Shown piece by piece: positions 10,058-20,899 of a stretch of 64,000 bases of DNA (positions within the stretch are counted from its first letter, which is position 1; each line of letters begins with the position of its first letter). The notes beneath the pieces are model-generated. The model did not search any database, had not been told where the DNA came from, and saw only the letters and a program-made list of their open reading frames with translations. Source of the stretch: Leptodactylus fallax. Taxonomy: Eukaryota; Chordata; Amphibia; Anura; Leptodactylidae. A program made the position numbers and the translations under genes. The stretch covers positions 4,623,501 through 4,687,500 of the forward strand of contig CAMRHE010000035.1 of NCBI GenBank assembly GCA_947044405.1, in the 5' to 3' direction.

Positions 10058-10530
10058 CCTGTCAGGAGGAAAATTGTAATCAAATTAATCCCAGTATTTT
10101 GTAGTGCTATTTAGACCCTTTCCAAATCTGGCTTTATTATTAAGCATTGCAGCTTTATTATAAAATAAAAATGTCTGTTTTATTCATATGTAAATTAGAT
10201 GAAAGTGCTTGTGGGGTGTTCCTTATCCTCCTCAAGCTTTGCTCGGTGCTGGAGACTACCTTCCCTAACTGGTGCCGACCCATCATTCTTTGATTGACAT
10301 CTCTTCCTTAGGGAGTGCTGGGCAGCAGTTAGGGGAGGTAATCTACAGTGCAGAACAAAGCCAGGGGATAATAAGAAAGGACCTAAAAGCACTTATAACC
10401 CATTTTTGGTATGAGTAAAACAATGATAATGGAGCTGCAAGGCTGGAAAACAAAGGCATATTTGGAAAGTGTGTAAAGAGGACTACAAGGTACTATGATT
10501 ACTTTGATTATGATTTTCCTTCTGACAAAC
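10058..10530. mobile_element. Hairpin MITE with about 110-bp arms
   Basis: The left arm starts CCTGTCAGGAGGAAAATTGT. The right arm, in reverse complement, reads GTTTGTCAGAAGGAAAATCA, and similarity continues inward through a segment including CTTTCCAAATCTGGCTTTAT versus CTTTCCAAATATGCCTTTGT. The whole element folds back on itself. There is no coding capacity. It abuts the TTAA element that starts at 10536. Confidence 0.75.
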
Positions 10531-11070
10531 TTCTTTTAACCACTTCCATACCAGGCACATTTTCAAGTTTTTTGTATGTGCGGATTTGGAGGGCTATAAC
10601 ATTTTTATCATTTGCGTTATTCAACTAATTTCTGCGTCTTTTTTCGGTGACACATAGGGCTTTATTTTTATGTTGTTTTTATTTTTGCATGTGTGTTAAT
10701 TTTTTTTATATACCCGGGAAAATATAAACAAAAGAGGAGGGAAAACGGGTCTGTTTTTCACTTTTCTTTTTTTTTTTTAATTTAATAACACAAAGTGCTT
10801 CTAAAAAACTTTATAAAATAGTTTTTCCTCTCTGTTACAGTAATTTTTATTTTTATGGTGTCGACGGGGGTGGGGCTATAACCTGTAATAAGGACGTTTT
10901 ATTGGCATATTATTTTATTTATTTTTTTAATTATTTTATTTACATTTTTTTTTACTTTTCTTACTTTTTTTTTTTTTTTTTTGATATTGTGTCCCCATAA
11001 GGTCATAATAGACCTTTGGGGACATCTGATGACTTTTTTTTTTTTTTCGGGAGGCTGATTTTCCCTGTAA

Positions 11071-13548
11071 CCTTCCTCTAGTGTTAGGGTTGTGACCGAC
11101 CCGTTTTAGGTTTTAAATGCATACAAATTCTACATACATTTGTTTATTGCATCAAGACTTTGTGACTTTTTCAGGAACTTATTTTTAAACAAAATACAAT
11201 AAAATAAAACTATTTTACTAAATTGTAAAATGCTCTTATTAAAATTATAACATTTGTGTTGTTGGGGTCAATTTCAACCCAGGTCTAATATAAGAGTAAA
11301 AAAACAATAATAAGTCTCAAAACTGAACTCATAAACACAATATAAACCAACAGCCCACAGCCAGCTCTACCTCCAACAACTTGAGTTAGGGACATGTCCA
11401 GGCATGTATGGCCAAATCAGCTTACAGTTGGTACTTTGCAGAGTATACATCTTCAGTTTACACCATGCAACAATGAGGAGAAGATTAGATGCAAGCCAAA
11501 TTCTGGATTATATCTTGGATGATAATGAATCAGAGGACACACAGCAGCAAACTGATACAGATGAACAGGTTTCTGAGGAGGAAGATGATGTGGAGTATCA
11601 ACCGGAAGACACAGACATTTCTGATCAGTCTGATGAGGAGGTCACCGGTGCTGAAGCTGCTCCCGCTGAAAGATTCAAATCCAAAAGTGGCAAGATCATT
11701 TGGAGCTCAGTACCTCCAGATGTACATGGCAGGGCAGATGCTGCAAATGTCATAAAAATGACCCCTGGGATCACAAGGTTTGCTGTGACAAGAGTAAGTG
11801 ACATCAAGACATGTTTTGATCTGTTTATGCCATTGTCAATAAAAAAAAGTCATTATTGCTATGACAAACCTTGAAGGAAAAAAAGTCCACGGCAACATGT
11901 GGAATGACCTTCATGATGATGACCTGGATGCCTACATTGGTGTTCTTCTCCTTGCTGGAGTGTACAAATCCTGCAATGAGGCCACTGATAGTCTCTGGGA
12001 CGCATCGACAGGCAGGAATATTTTCCGGGCAACAATGTCACTTCAAAAGTTTCAAATGATATCAAGAGTCCTCAGATTTGACAACAGAGACACCAGAACA
12101 AAATCTGACAAACTTGCTCCCATCAGGGATGTTTGGGAGAAATGGGTGCAGCTCCTTCCACTGATGTTCAACCCAGGGCCAGATGTGACAGTAGACGAAC
12201 GTTTTCTCCCTTTCCGCGGAAAATGCCCCTTCCGGCAATACATGCCAAGTAAGCCAGGCAAATACGGCATAAAAATCTGGACAGCCTGTGATGCAAAAAC
12301 TAGCTATGCATGGAATCTACAGATTTACACAGGCAAGTCTGCAAGCGGCATCCCTGAAAAAAACCAAGGAAAACGTGTAGTCCTCGATATGACTACTGGA
12401 CTGCAGGGTCACAACATTACTTGTGACAATTTTTTTACCAGCTATGACCTTGGACAAGAACTTCTCAGGAGGAAAATCACCATGGTGGGCACAGTGAAAA
12501 AAAAACAAACCTGAGCTGCCTGCTGAATTGTTGCAGATGAAGGACAGGGCTCCACTTTCCTCAAAGTTTGTTTTTACAGACACCACCACTGCTGTTTCAT
12601 ACAGCCCCAAAAAACGACGGAATGTGGTACTGATGTCCACACTTCACAAAGATGCAGCTGTGTCATCAGGAAGTGACAAAAAGCCCAGAATCATCCTGGA
12701 CTATAACAAAAACAAAGGAGGAGTGGACAACCTGGACAAGCTGACTGCCACCTACACTTGCCAGCGAATGACTAGGAGATGGCCAATGGTTGTATTTTTC
12801 AACATCCTTGATGTGTCAGCATACAATGCATTTGTGTTGTGGACCCACATTCACCAAGGATGGAATTCAAAGAAAAAAAACAAGCGGAGGATGTTTCTTG
12901 AGGAACTAGGAAGATCCCTTGTCAAGGCGCACATTGACCAAAGGGAACGGGTGCCCCGAGACCCAGCCGCTGCAGCCTTGGTTTGATTGATTGTTTGTTT
13001 GTTTGACCTAGAAAAGCTACTTTTTATTATTATTGCTATTAATGTTAATATAATTTTCATCTTTTATTTGTATTAAAGTTCTATAAAAAAAAAAAAAATC
13101 TGTTTTTTGCCTTTTTCATAAAGTAGTTAGATATGGGTCAAAATTGACCCGTAACACCATAGATGTTACTAGAGTTAATAATATAAAATATATATATATG
13201 TATATTTTTTTTACATTTAAGAAATGTGTTCTAAAACCCTTCAGTAATAGTCAGGTAATATAACAAACTTTTTTAAGTTTATGTTATTCTCTTGAGGTTC
13301 ATTTGACAATATTTTTATATTGAAAATGAAGGGTACGCTCTCAAATGAAAGGCCCAGGGGGCCACAACAAAAATATTAAAATCAATCCTTCCATGGATGA
13401 GAAACCCTAACAAGGTAACTAAGAGGTAAGAAACAAATTGGATCATAAATAACTGTTTTTAGGGTATCCTAGGGGTGATTTAAGACATGGGTCAAAACCG
13501 ACCCGTTAACATAAGAAAGAGTAACAGAAAGTTAACACTAGAGGAAGG
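11071..13548 (+). mobile_element. piggyBac element flanked by GTAA
   Basis: Bounded by perfect 16-bp inverted repeats CCTTCCTCTAGTGTTA (11071-11086 and 13533-13548). The four bases outside are GTAA on both sides (11067-11070, 13549-13552) rather than the expected TTAA. Short palindromic motifs of the form GGGTCAAAATTGACCC recur inside both ends (about 11262, 13135, 13491) and could be transposase-binding sites. It carries one transposase frame, broken by two A-run indels. It sits inside the TTAA element 10540-13925. Confidence 0.88.
11474..12986 (+). pseudogene. piggyBac-like transposase with two A-run frameshifts
   Basis: DDD-type piggyBac transposase, which excises precisely at its target duplication. 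The start chosen is MRRRLDASQI at 11474; an upstream Met at 11404 adds an unlikely leader. Order: an acidic N-terminal region (residues about 15-60, rich in Glu/Asp); the family core from VPPDVHG; the first catalytic Asp in TVDERFLPFRGKCPF (about 12190); the second in CDNFFTSYDL (about 12423); the third in NKGGVDNLDK (about 12713). All three Asp are kept. One extra A in an A8 run near 11841-11848 and one in an A9 run near 12497-12505 are the only interruptions I see; the protein would otherwise be about 500 residues. It ends at DPAAAALV, without the Cys-rich zinc-binding tail usual in this family. Confidence 0.9.
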
Positions 13549-13929
13549 GTAATTGGGGCTGGTACATTTAGCCAAAGTTGTAGGAGGAATACAACCTCCT
13601 GCACGTTGCTTTCACATTAATATAGAGCTAATCTGGGTCCTGTAGGACCCAGCAGCTCTAACAGACACTGTCCTGGCAGATCACCTGACCGCCGGGTCGG
13701 AGGGGAGCCGCAAGATGGCGGCGCCCATAGCACTGTATACAGCGCACATTGGGCGCTGTATACACAGCAATCGGGATGGCAGGGGAGGTGATAAACCTTC
13801 CCTGACTTCTCTATGGGAGCTCCGGCTGAAGTTACAGCCGGCTCCCCGTTTCAGCAGCTGCACGATTTTGTGCAGTTGCTGAATTCCTTCTGGACGTATA
13901 TAGTCTATGGGCGGTACGGAAGTGGTTAA

Positions 13930-14417
13930 AAGACTTAAAGAGTAATCTACGGTACTTAGTATGCTGTGGCAAATTTAGGTATCTTCTGACCTTCCTTCAG
14001 GCCCACCCATGCCCACTCTGGCTCCACCATTTCCCAACCATGACCCTTTGCGTCCCCACACAATACCCGTTTTGTTACTCTGACACTGTTGTTATGATCC
14101 TTGTGGCCCCCATATAGAATAATGTCTCCTTGTAGCCCCTACAGTATAATGCCCCCTCATTGTGGCTACCGCAGTATAATCTCCTGCTCATTGGGGTCCC
14201 TCAATGTGGTCTCCACAATATAAAGTCCTCTCCTGGTTCTCCCACAGAAAAATGCACAAAAAATCCTCCCACGACTGGTACACTGGGATACTGCCCAAAA
14301 TATTTCCCTCTCTAAGCAACCCACTGAATGTGCAACCCACTGAACTAATTAAAGAAGCAGCAATGTATGTTGAAAACAGGTTAAGACAGAGGAGAGTCAG
14401 GCTGTAAGTTTTATTCA
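13930..14417. repeat. Noncoding with a short degenerate minisatellite
   Basis: 14091-14262 carries five or so imperfect units around CCCCTACAGTATAATGCCCC, the reverse complement of the array core seen at 23.3 and 34.7 kb. The remainder has no recognisable gene. A short open frame at 14264-14407 has no family I can recognise. Confidence 0.5.
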
Positions 14418-15000
14418 GGGTACACACTACTGTTGATATCCGTTATGATAGTTTCCATTAAAAAACAAAAAACGGACATCTATCATAACAGACAATAACG
14501 GACACTAAGTGAAGTTAATGTGTCCGTTTTTTTAACTGATCTATTTATAAAAAACAGACACATTAGTGTCCGTTAGTGTCTCTTTATTACTGTTTTTTTG
14601 CGTTTTTTTTGTTACTGCTTTCTGAGCATGCGCAGAAAAAAACGGACAGTAATAACGAACAGTATAACAAACAGTAACAGACACCCGTCCGTTACTGTCC
14701 ATTACGCATTGACTTTAATGTTAAAAAATAACGTCCATCATGAAACCCTTTTTTTTTAACGGACACAATAGTCCTGCATGTAGGATTTTTTGTCCACAAA
14801 AAAGAAACGGACATGTGACAGATTGGGTGTAAACAGACACTAATGGTCACTAACGGACACAATATGAAATCCCATTGAAATGAATGGAAATTTTAACGGA
14901 TTTCTGACGGTTCAGCTAATGTCCGTTGCTAAAATCTTGTAACGGACAATAAGAACGGACACTACTGATGGTCTCCAACGGTAGTATGAACGCCCCCTTA
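14418..15000. mobile_element. MITE rich in internal CGGACAC/GTGTCCG motifs
   Basis: Ends GGGTACACACTACTGTTGAT and, in reverse complement, GGGCGTTCATACTACCGTTG are imperfect inverted repeats. The interior repeatedly uses AACGGACAC and its complement, so many short hairpins can form. There is no coding capacity. Confidence 0.55.
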
Positions 15001-15698
15001 CTGTAAAGAGGACAAATGTGGTTACAAATGTAGCAATTGGTAAACAAATGTTCTTGTTAACAAATGTTCATTTTGCGATGAGCGTTTGTTTATTAATTTT
15101 TATGAAAGTGATTATTTTGTAAAATAGCGCAAAGCTGGTGCAGAGAATTTTCATTTAACAACTGATAACAGTTACACTGTGACAATTTAACACCTCTGTT
15201 CAGGTGCTAGGTGAACCCCACCACAACAGGAGTGTGGGCACCTGAAAATGAAAAAAAAAAAACATATACAATGTAGGTTTCAGGTGCACATTTGAAGCAG
15301 ATTTAAGGCAAAAACTTGAGTGTGTGATTGGTTTATACGATGTTCACCAAACAAGATAAATATTTTCCTATTTTAATAGTTCTGGAATTTTCAGACATGG
15401 TGGTTCCAATTATTGTGTATTCTTTTCTTGTTTATTTATATGTATAAATAAAATTTGAAAAGGTTGCCATGACAACCAATTAGCAGCCCATTAGAACTAA
15501 GACTCACTTGGCAGATTGGTCTATGTGGCAAGCATTAAAAAATGCTGGGTCTCCTTCCTCCTTGTTCACAAGCTAATGGATTGGGTTGATCAAGGAGAAG
15601 AGAGTATATGATAAATGGAGGAAATAGGCTCTTAGTGGAGGTACTGATAAGGTCATGACACTCATTGTGGGCCAGATGACCAGGTACTCCCAGGTAAC
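15001..15698. other. Noncoding spacer, nothing recognised
   Basis: No gene or clear repeat. 15200-15245 contains a short inverted pair around CAGGTGC / GCACCTG and an A-run. A possible fold GGTTGCCATGACAACC lies at about 15459-15476. Confidence 0.4.
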
Positions 15699-16083
15699 TG
15701 TCGTTGTCCTAATTGATATGAGCTAAGTGCTAGCGGCGAGAGATAGACACCAGACACAGAGCTGGTATGAACCCTCTTTCTTAGCCGAATACAGGGACGC
15801 ACACTGAACCTTTATTAAGACAACATAAGTTCATATAGCAGCAAATATAGGAAAGGATTAACATAGCAACGCAAGTCCTCATGTTCAATCCTAATTGGTG
15901 TAGTATATCTTGAATGCATAGATAACAGATATAAGCAGTTCCGTATATGGTCAGCCATCTCCTGTCTTGCGCTGTGATGTAGGGAGGTGTCTTCTGGCAG
16001 CAAGCCAAGCACATGTCTTCTTGGACACAAAGGATTCTCACTTTGGTATGCAGACACTATCTGGTAGTGTAACATTACATTAC
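15699..16083 (-). mobile_element. Probable solo LTR of a retrovirus-like element
   Basis: Read on the reverse strand the segment begins TGTAATGT, has an AT-rich promoter-like part, an AATAAA signal (complement of 15811-15816) followed by a GT-rich stretch, and ends near ...CGACA. That is the U3-R-U5 layout of an LTR. No target duplication could be matched and no internal coding remains, so limits are approximate. It could instead be another repeat with a chance polyadenylation signal. Confidence 0.4.
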
Positions 16084-16124
16084 ACTCAGTTTCAAGCATA
16101 AACAACCACATCTAATATTTAACT

Positions 16125-17226
16125 TTAAGGATAACAATGTTTTTTACACACAATACACCTTAAGCAGATATGAAAATATAAAACAGATATAAAGTATAAA
16201 ATTATAAAAAGTTCATTATGATTTTTCACAGTACTAGCTTGATAAATCTTCTCAAATAAGGTGGGAAGGGAGACCACCAAGGAGCCATGTAGTGAACATT
16301 CAAAGTGAGCCACCTGCTGATAATGAAGCCATTCCGTTGTCGGGAGATTTAAGGTAGAGGTGAGGTTGTCAAAGGACCTGAGATTCAATGTAGTAGGGTC
16401 AACCATACCTGCAATTATGAATAGGCCTGCTCTCGACCACACATGGACCATATTAGTTGACAGCCCCTCGGGAGGAGAGGGTTGAACAGAAAAGAGACCA
16501 TCGAGAAACGCTTAGATACCAAGGGGAACAATCGGTGGCAGACAGACCAAATGGCCCTGGTGAAGCGGATGGGACCTAGTAAGGGAAGAGAGGGAGGTGG
16601 AGGGAGGAGCCGACCCACAACATAGCGTTTGGGTGCATAGGTGCAAGCCACAACTTTTCAATTTCCACCCATTTGGTGTATGCAGGGAAAGCTGCCCAGA
16701 ATGGGATACAGGTACATTATAGGTGGGTTGCCCAATAATAATGAAGAAGGTGCAGGACGGCCACTCCCCCACATCCCCTCCTTGCTAACCCAACTGCCGC
16801 GAATGCAATTGCGCTTAGCGTTCCGAATAAACTGGAAAATAGCTTTTTGCAAACTCTGGAGTTCTGCCCAAGGGACTGCCACTGGGAGCACCTCAAAATG
16901 AGTAATTTCGGTAGGAGGGTCAACTGCCACAATGTGACCTAATAGGGAAATAGGTAGAGGCCACCACTTATCTATGAGGGTCCTGAGTTCACAGAAGAGC
17001 TGTGGATAGTTCGCAGAGTACAGGGTCGCATAAGTCGGGGTGATTTGGTTCCCAAGGTAACGGATGGAGGTAGCCCTCCACTGAAAATGGAGGAGAGCTA
17101 GGAGGTCGTGGGGAATGTTGAGTGGTAGTGCTTCAGTTTTAGAAGAGTTAATGTTATATGCTGAGAGGATACTATAAACCCCCAGTACCCGCAATAGGTT
17201 GAGTAGGTGGTGTGAGGAGAGGTTAG
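16125..17226 (-). pseudogene. L1-clade ORF2 3' fragment
   Basis: The reverse strand encodes the part of a LINE-1-type ORF2 protein after the RT catalytic box: INSSKTEALPLNI (thumb lead), IRYLGNQITP, then LPISLLGHIVAV-like and FQFIRNAKRN text, and further on a decayed C-terminal part (WSRAGLFIIAGMVDP, WLHYQQVAHFE). The same positions are found in the fuller L1 at 56.25-62.1 kb, for example KLNIDKTQILPLNL and IQYLGISLTP. Frame changes occur near 16650 and 16440. It is a 5'-truncated copy, as is usual for LINEs. It is clearly a different, more diverged lineage from the 56-kb copy. Confidence 0.75.
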
Positions 17227-17254
17227 GGTAATATGACGTTCATTCTTCACATGG

Positions 17255-17386
17255 CCTGCTCTCAGCTCATTCCCATTCAAACAGCTGATCAGTGGGGAGC
17301 CTGGCTATTGCACTCCTACCAATCTGACATTGATGACCTTTCTTAAGGATAGGTCATCAGTATTACAATACTGGAAAAACCCTTTA
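17255..17386. repeat. Fragment of TTAA-ended dispersed repeat
   Basis: Contains AGCTGATCAGTGGGGAGCCT, a hairpin around CTTAAGGATAGGTCATCAGT, and ends AAAACCCTTTAA. A related segment (AGCTGATCAGCAGAGGTCCC) lies at 51053, in the right arm of the element 50778-51143. The left end is not visible. Confidence 0.5.
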
Positions 17387-17934
17387 ATGAAAAGGTACAG
17401 TGTACATACAGTTGCCAGGGACAAGCACAGCAATCTAAAGCAGTCTATACTCCTGTAGACTGTAAACAGCTTTTAATCCAGGTCCTTTTTAGTTAGCTGA
17501 CTTAGCTTTTTGCTTCCTAGAGTGAAATAATTACCCAGTTTTAGATTTAGGTTCCGACTCCCTCTGTTGGACATAGTAAGTACATACCAGGAAGTGGTAA
17601 CCTAGGCAAACAGCATGTAATAACACAAAGCGCCCTTACACCACCCTACCCAAGGGCATTAACAAGGCAGCTGGCTCCCCGTTATGCCAGTGCTTCCAAA
17701 AGGCTGAAAAACACACCAACACTGGCAGGTCATAGTTTCACTGAGCACTTTACTTGGAGATAGTTGTCGATTACAACAGCACTTCAAAGCAGTTTATAGC
17801 AGTTACATTGCATGTTCACAGTGGTTTCAAGGCAGGTAATGGCTTCTTAAGACAGGGTTGGAGTTGCAATCTCGCAGAGACACCTAGCAACATTGCTGAC
17901 CTCACAGGAATTTATGCTCAGCTCATTCAGAACC
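17387..17934. other. Noncoding spacer
   Basis: No gene recognised. The last bases (17928-17934, CAGAACC) are the left copy of the target duplication of the next element. Confidence 0.4.
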
Positions 17935-18858
17935 CATAGCTCCCAACCGTCCCGCATCTGGTGGGACAGTCTTGATTTTACACTACTGTCCCATGGTCCC
18001 GGATAGCTTACAGTTTGTCCCGTTATGCCCCTGAAGAGTTTTGCTATTAACATACTTTATTAGGGTAGGGTAAAGGCTAAATGGTAGATGCTAAATCCTA
18101 GTGGGCTAAAGGACCTTTGATGACGTCATGACCATGTGATCAGACTCTTGTGTGGGCGGAACTATTCTGTGAGCAAGAGGGGGGAACTGGGGTCAGATGT
18201 AGGGGGCAGTTAAACTGAAGGCAGACAAAGGGGGCAATTAAACTGGTGGCAGATAAAGGGGGACATTAAATTGGTGGTAGATGGAGGGGCAATTAAACGG
18301 GTCAGATGAAGGGGGCATTAAGCTGGTGACAGATGAAGGGGGACATTACATTGGTGGCAGATAAAGGGGGGACATTAAGATGGTGGCAGATGAAGGGGGA
18401 CATTAAGATGGTGTCAGATAAAGGGGGAATTTAAACTGGGGGCAATTGGAGGAGGACATTAAACCAAGGGGGGTAGCTGGAGGGGGACATGTCTGCCTAT
18501 AGTTGCTCCCAGTTTAATGTCCCCCTCCAACTACCCCCACTGTTTAATGTCACCCTCCAGCTTCCCCATAGTTTAATGTCACCCTCCAGCTGCCTCAGTT
18601 TAATGTCCCCCTCTAGTTTCCGCCAGTTTAAACTGGGACACGAGGAGATGGACTTAATAATGTGAGGCAATTGGAGGGGAACATTATGTGGGGGCATATA
18701 ATGTTAGGGTGACTGTAGGAGCATTATACTGTGTGGGGGCACATGGAAAAATAGATGAGAATGGGCGGAGTCAAAGTAGAAGTGGTTGGAGCTAAAGCAT
18801 AGCATAGCGCGCTGCATATTTTGTCACTATTTCTGTCCTTTGAAAGTTCGGAGGTATG
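17935..18858. mobile_element. hAT-like nonautonomous element carrying a minisatellite
   Basis: Ends CATAGCTCCCAAC and, in reverse complement, CATACCTCCGAAC. CAGAACC occurs immediately outside both ends (17928-17934 and 18859-18865), a 7-bp direct repeat consistent with a target duplication. The interior is mostly tandem repeat (18186-18640), with no transposase. The hAT assignment is by end style and duplication length only. Confidence 0.7.
18186..18640. repeat. Two-directional minisatellite
   Basis: From 18186 to about 18490 the units read GGGGGACATTAAACTGGTGG-like text at intervals of about 30-36 bp. From about 18499 to 18633 the same unit appears in reverse complement (TTTAATGTCCCCCTCCAACT, TTTAATGTCACCCTCCAGCT). 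The array is thus a large imperfect inverted repeat. Confidence 0.75.
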
Positions 18859-18865
18859 CAGAACC

Positions 18866-19391
18866 TGCTATTTCAGACTTATGCTGTCACTTGCTCTGCT
18901 GGCTTTTGGGAAAAGCTAGTGTACACATCACTCCATCCACACTAACAAGTAACAAGGAAAAAAAAGCGACATGACCTATCTTCAGGCGGATTCCTCCTTG
19001 AAAAACCCGTTAAAATCAATGAGAGGCGGAAAAAACATGGCGCTTTTTTATGCAGTTTTTAATGTGTTTTTTGATGCATTTTTTGCATAAAAAAGTATTT
19101 ATTTAAAGGAAAGTCTCCAGGTCCATCCAGTGTGCTGGAGCAAAAAAACGCGGCAAAAACTGCACCATGTAAAAAAAGTGTCAAAAAAATGTTTTCTAAT
19201 TCCTGAAGCAGATTTTTTCAGCCTGCAAAAAACTCCATGTGAATATACCCTTAGTGTCCAGGGCCCAGGAGCTACCACTGCATTCCCTATAGCTACACCT
19301 GCCTAGGCTGTGCCTCATGAAGCTCAAAAAAAAGCTCACCATCTGCTGCACAGACAATAGCCGAAAAAAAATAAGTATTGCACGTTTAAGG
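18866..19391. other. Noncoding; possible MITE remnant
   Basis: 18990-19255 resembles the 'synthetic-looking' dispersed repeats that end ATGTGAATATACCCTTA; a matching left end is not clear. No gene. Confidence 0.35.
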
Positions 19392-19484
19392 AATCTGTAT
19401 GGATGGAACAAAAAAATGGCCCCCAAAAAAGACCAGGGAGTGCGCTTTTTTGGGGGCCATTTTTTGGTTCCATCCATACAGATT
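19392..19484. repeat. Near-perfect hairpin, 40-bp arms
   Basis: 19392-19431 and 19445-19484 are inverted copies (AATCTGTATGGATGGAAC ... GTTCCATCCATACAGATT) with a 13-bp loop. It is probably the centre or a derivative of a palindromic element. A transcript of either strand would form a long stem. Confidence 0.75.
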
Positions 19485-20353
19485 GTAAAAAACGATTGCG
19501 GTTCCTCCCGCAAGTCCGTTAACCAGTTAGAAGGCGACACTCTCTGTGGGTTTTCACCTAGTGACGGCAATACCAATGTCTGAACGGTAAATGGTAAATA
19601 TCCCTGAATTCTGAGAAAGTTTGGGGACCCCTGAAATGCTGACATTTTATTTTGGTTCCAAAAAAGGAGCGCATCCCTTCTGCAATTTTCTTTCTCATAT
19701 TAAAGATACGTTTAAGGAATCATCGTATCATGATGGGTGATGGGCGCAGGCCGCTGGTGTTACAATACCCCCTCCCTTACACCTCTCAGGTCTTGCCACT
19801 CAGAGTAATCAGTATCAAAATATTCCCATTCAGGGTTCAAGATGTCCTCATACTCAGACTCATTGTGAGATCCCATAGCAATAGAACAAGTCTGAAATGC
19901 AGCCTTGATCATCTCTCCTACATCACTCTTCATCACTTATTCAGACAACTTTATAAGGATTGGTCTCACCCTTCTCAGCGGTTTAGACTCGATCTCATAC
20001 CTACTATGGAAATTCCTGTAGCTTTTGGTTGGCTACGAGCATATGCAAGCCTAAACTTTGGGCCACCAAGTAAAACATTTTATATTTTTTCCAAGATGTC
20101 CTCCATTCAAGTCTTAGATGTCAGTCTTCTTCCACTAAGTTTGACAAGTCTGGCCATTCTTCTTTACAGCCCCCAGTTTAGAAATGTCTAGATACAATAA
20201 GGGTTGTTGTTGGTCCACAACATGAATTCAGCCACCAGGAAGAGGTCAGCATTGCTGTCCCTATGTACTTTCGAATCCATAAGCTGGATACCTTCTTTTA
20301 GTCATCATGTGCCTCAGATATTCGATGCTGTCTGGGAACACACGGTACTTGCT
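19485..20353 (-). other. Possible decayed gypsy-type 3' end (polypurine tract and LTR start)
   Basis: On the reverse strand 19776-19960 reads an acidic segment (SEYEDILNPEWEYFDTDYSE) ending in a stop, then a purine tract AAGGGAGGGGG and TGTAACACC near 19763. That order, end of a polyprotein then polypurine tract then TG, is what the 3' end of an LTR retrotransposon looks like. I cannot identify the protein or find the LTR's other end. The forward-strand frame here (19652-20191) has no recognisable features. Confidence 0.25.
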
Positions 20354-20700
20354 TTAACCCCTTCCTTCTCCGCACAATTATGTCATCTTGAGCGTGCAGT
20401 TGACGCTCAGCCGTAATAGTATGGCAATGTAATGCCACAGGCACAGGAGCTGTGCCTGCGACATTACTTCCAGCACTCAGCTATGATACATGGCTGTGTT
20501 ACACAGCTGAGGTCCAAGACTAGCTGCCAGAGTCGGAAAATACTCCAACTCCGGAGGATTAATAGCGATCACGGCATCTAGGAGATCCGGGGGCAAGATG
20601 GCTTCCTAGATATTTTAGGGCAAAAATAGGGAAAGTAGTGGAACCGCCCATGTAAGGACTGGAGTCATATTTTGGGGTGCCAGATTGTTAATAGGGTAAT
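20354..20700. repeat. Left part of a TTAACCCCTTCC-type element
   Basis: Begins TTAACCCCTTCCTTCTCC and shares its course with 29041 onward (a GGAGCTG/GTCAGAAAAT region, GATCACGGCATC versus GATCATGGCATC, GGGGGCAAGAT). The right end is missing. Noncoding. Confidence 0.6.
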
Positions 20701-20899
20701 ATCCCTCTCTGGGCTCATATTTTGACTCCCCCTGGATTGTCTGGTCCTCTCTGTCTTCCTTGCTCTCCATTTCAAACATCAAGTGGTAAGACAGTTGTAA
20801 TTTTTAGATATTTGCACACGTTGTTGACTCCAATTATTTTAATAGACTTATTAAATTTTATGTTTTAAGTATTTTCACTCATAGAGAATTGCGCTTTAA

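Larger units (their letters stand above)
10540..13925. mobile_element. TTAA-flanked nonautonomous element (host of piggyBac insertion)
   Basis: The terminal inverted repeats CCACTTCCATACC and, at the right end in reverse complement, CCACTTCCGTACC are bordered by TTAA at 10536-10539 and 13926-13929. TTAA duplication is the hallmark of piggyBac-type transposition. Without the inner element (11071-13548) it is about 900 bp of noncoding DNA with long T runs on the left and GC-rich sequence on the right. Relatives, or fragments with similar TTAACCCCTT ends, occur at 20354, 27394 and 29045. Confidence 0.8.

Noticed and set aside
11404..11473. Upstream Met at 11404 as the piggyBac start
   Set aside because: It adds a hydrophobic leader unlike the family; MRRRLDASQI at 11474 fits the normal N-terminus.
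14204..14407. Short frame ending ENRLRQRRVRL as a hAT transposase tail
   Set aside because: Too short and without the diagnostic residues; similarity could not be supported.
19652..20191. A 179-residue forward open frame as a host gene
   Set aside because: No domain, composition or splice context supports it; the reverse strand has the more meaningful (though weak) signal.
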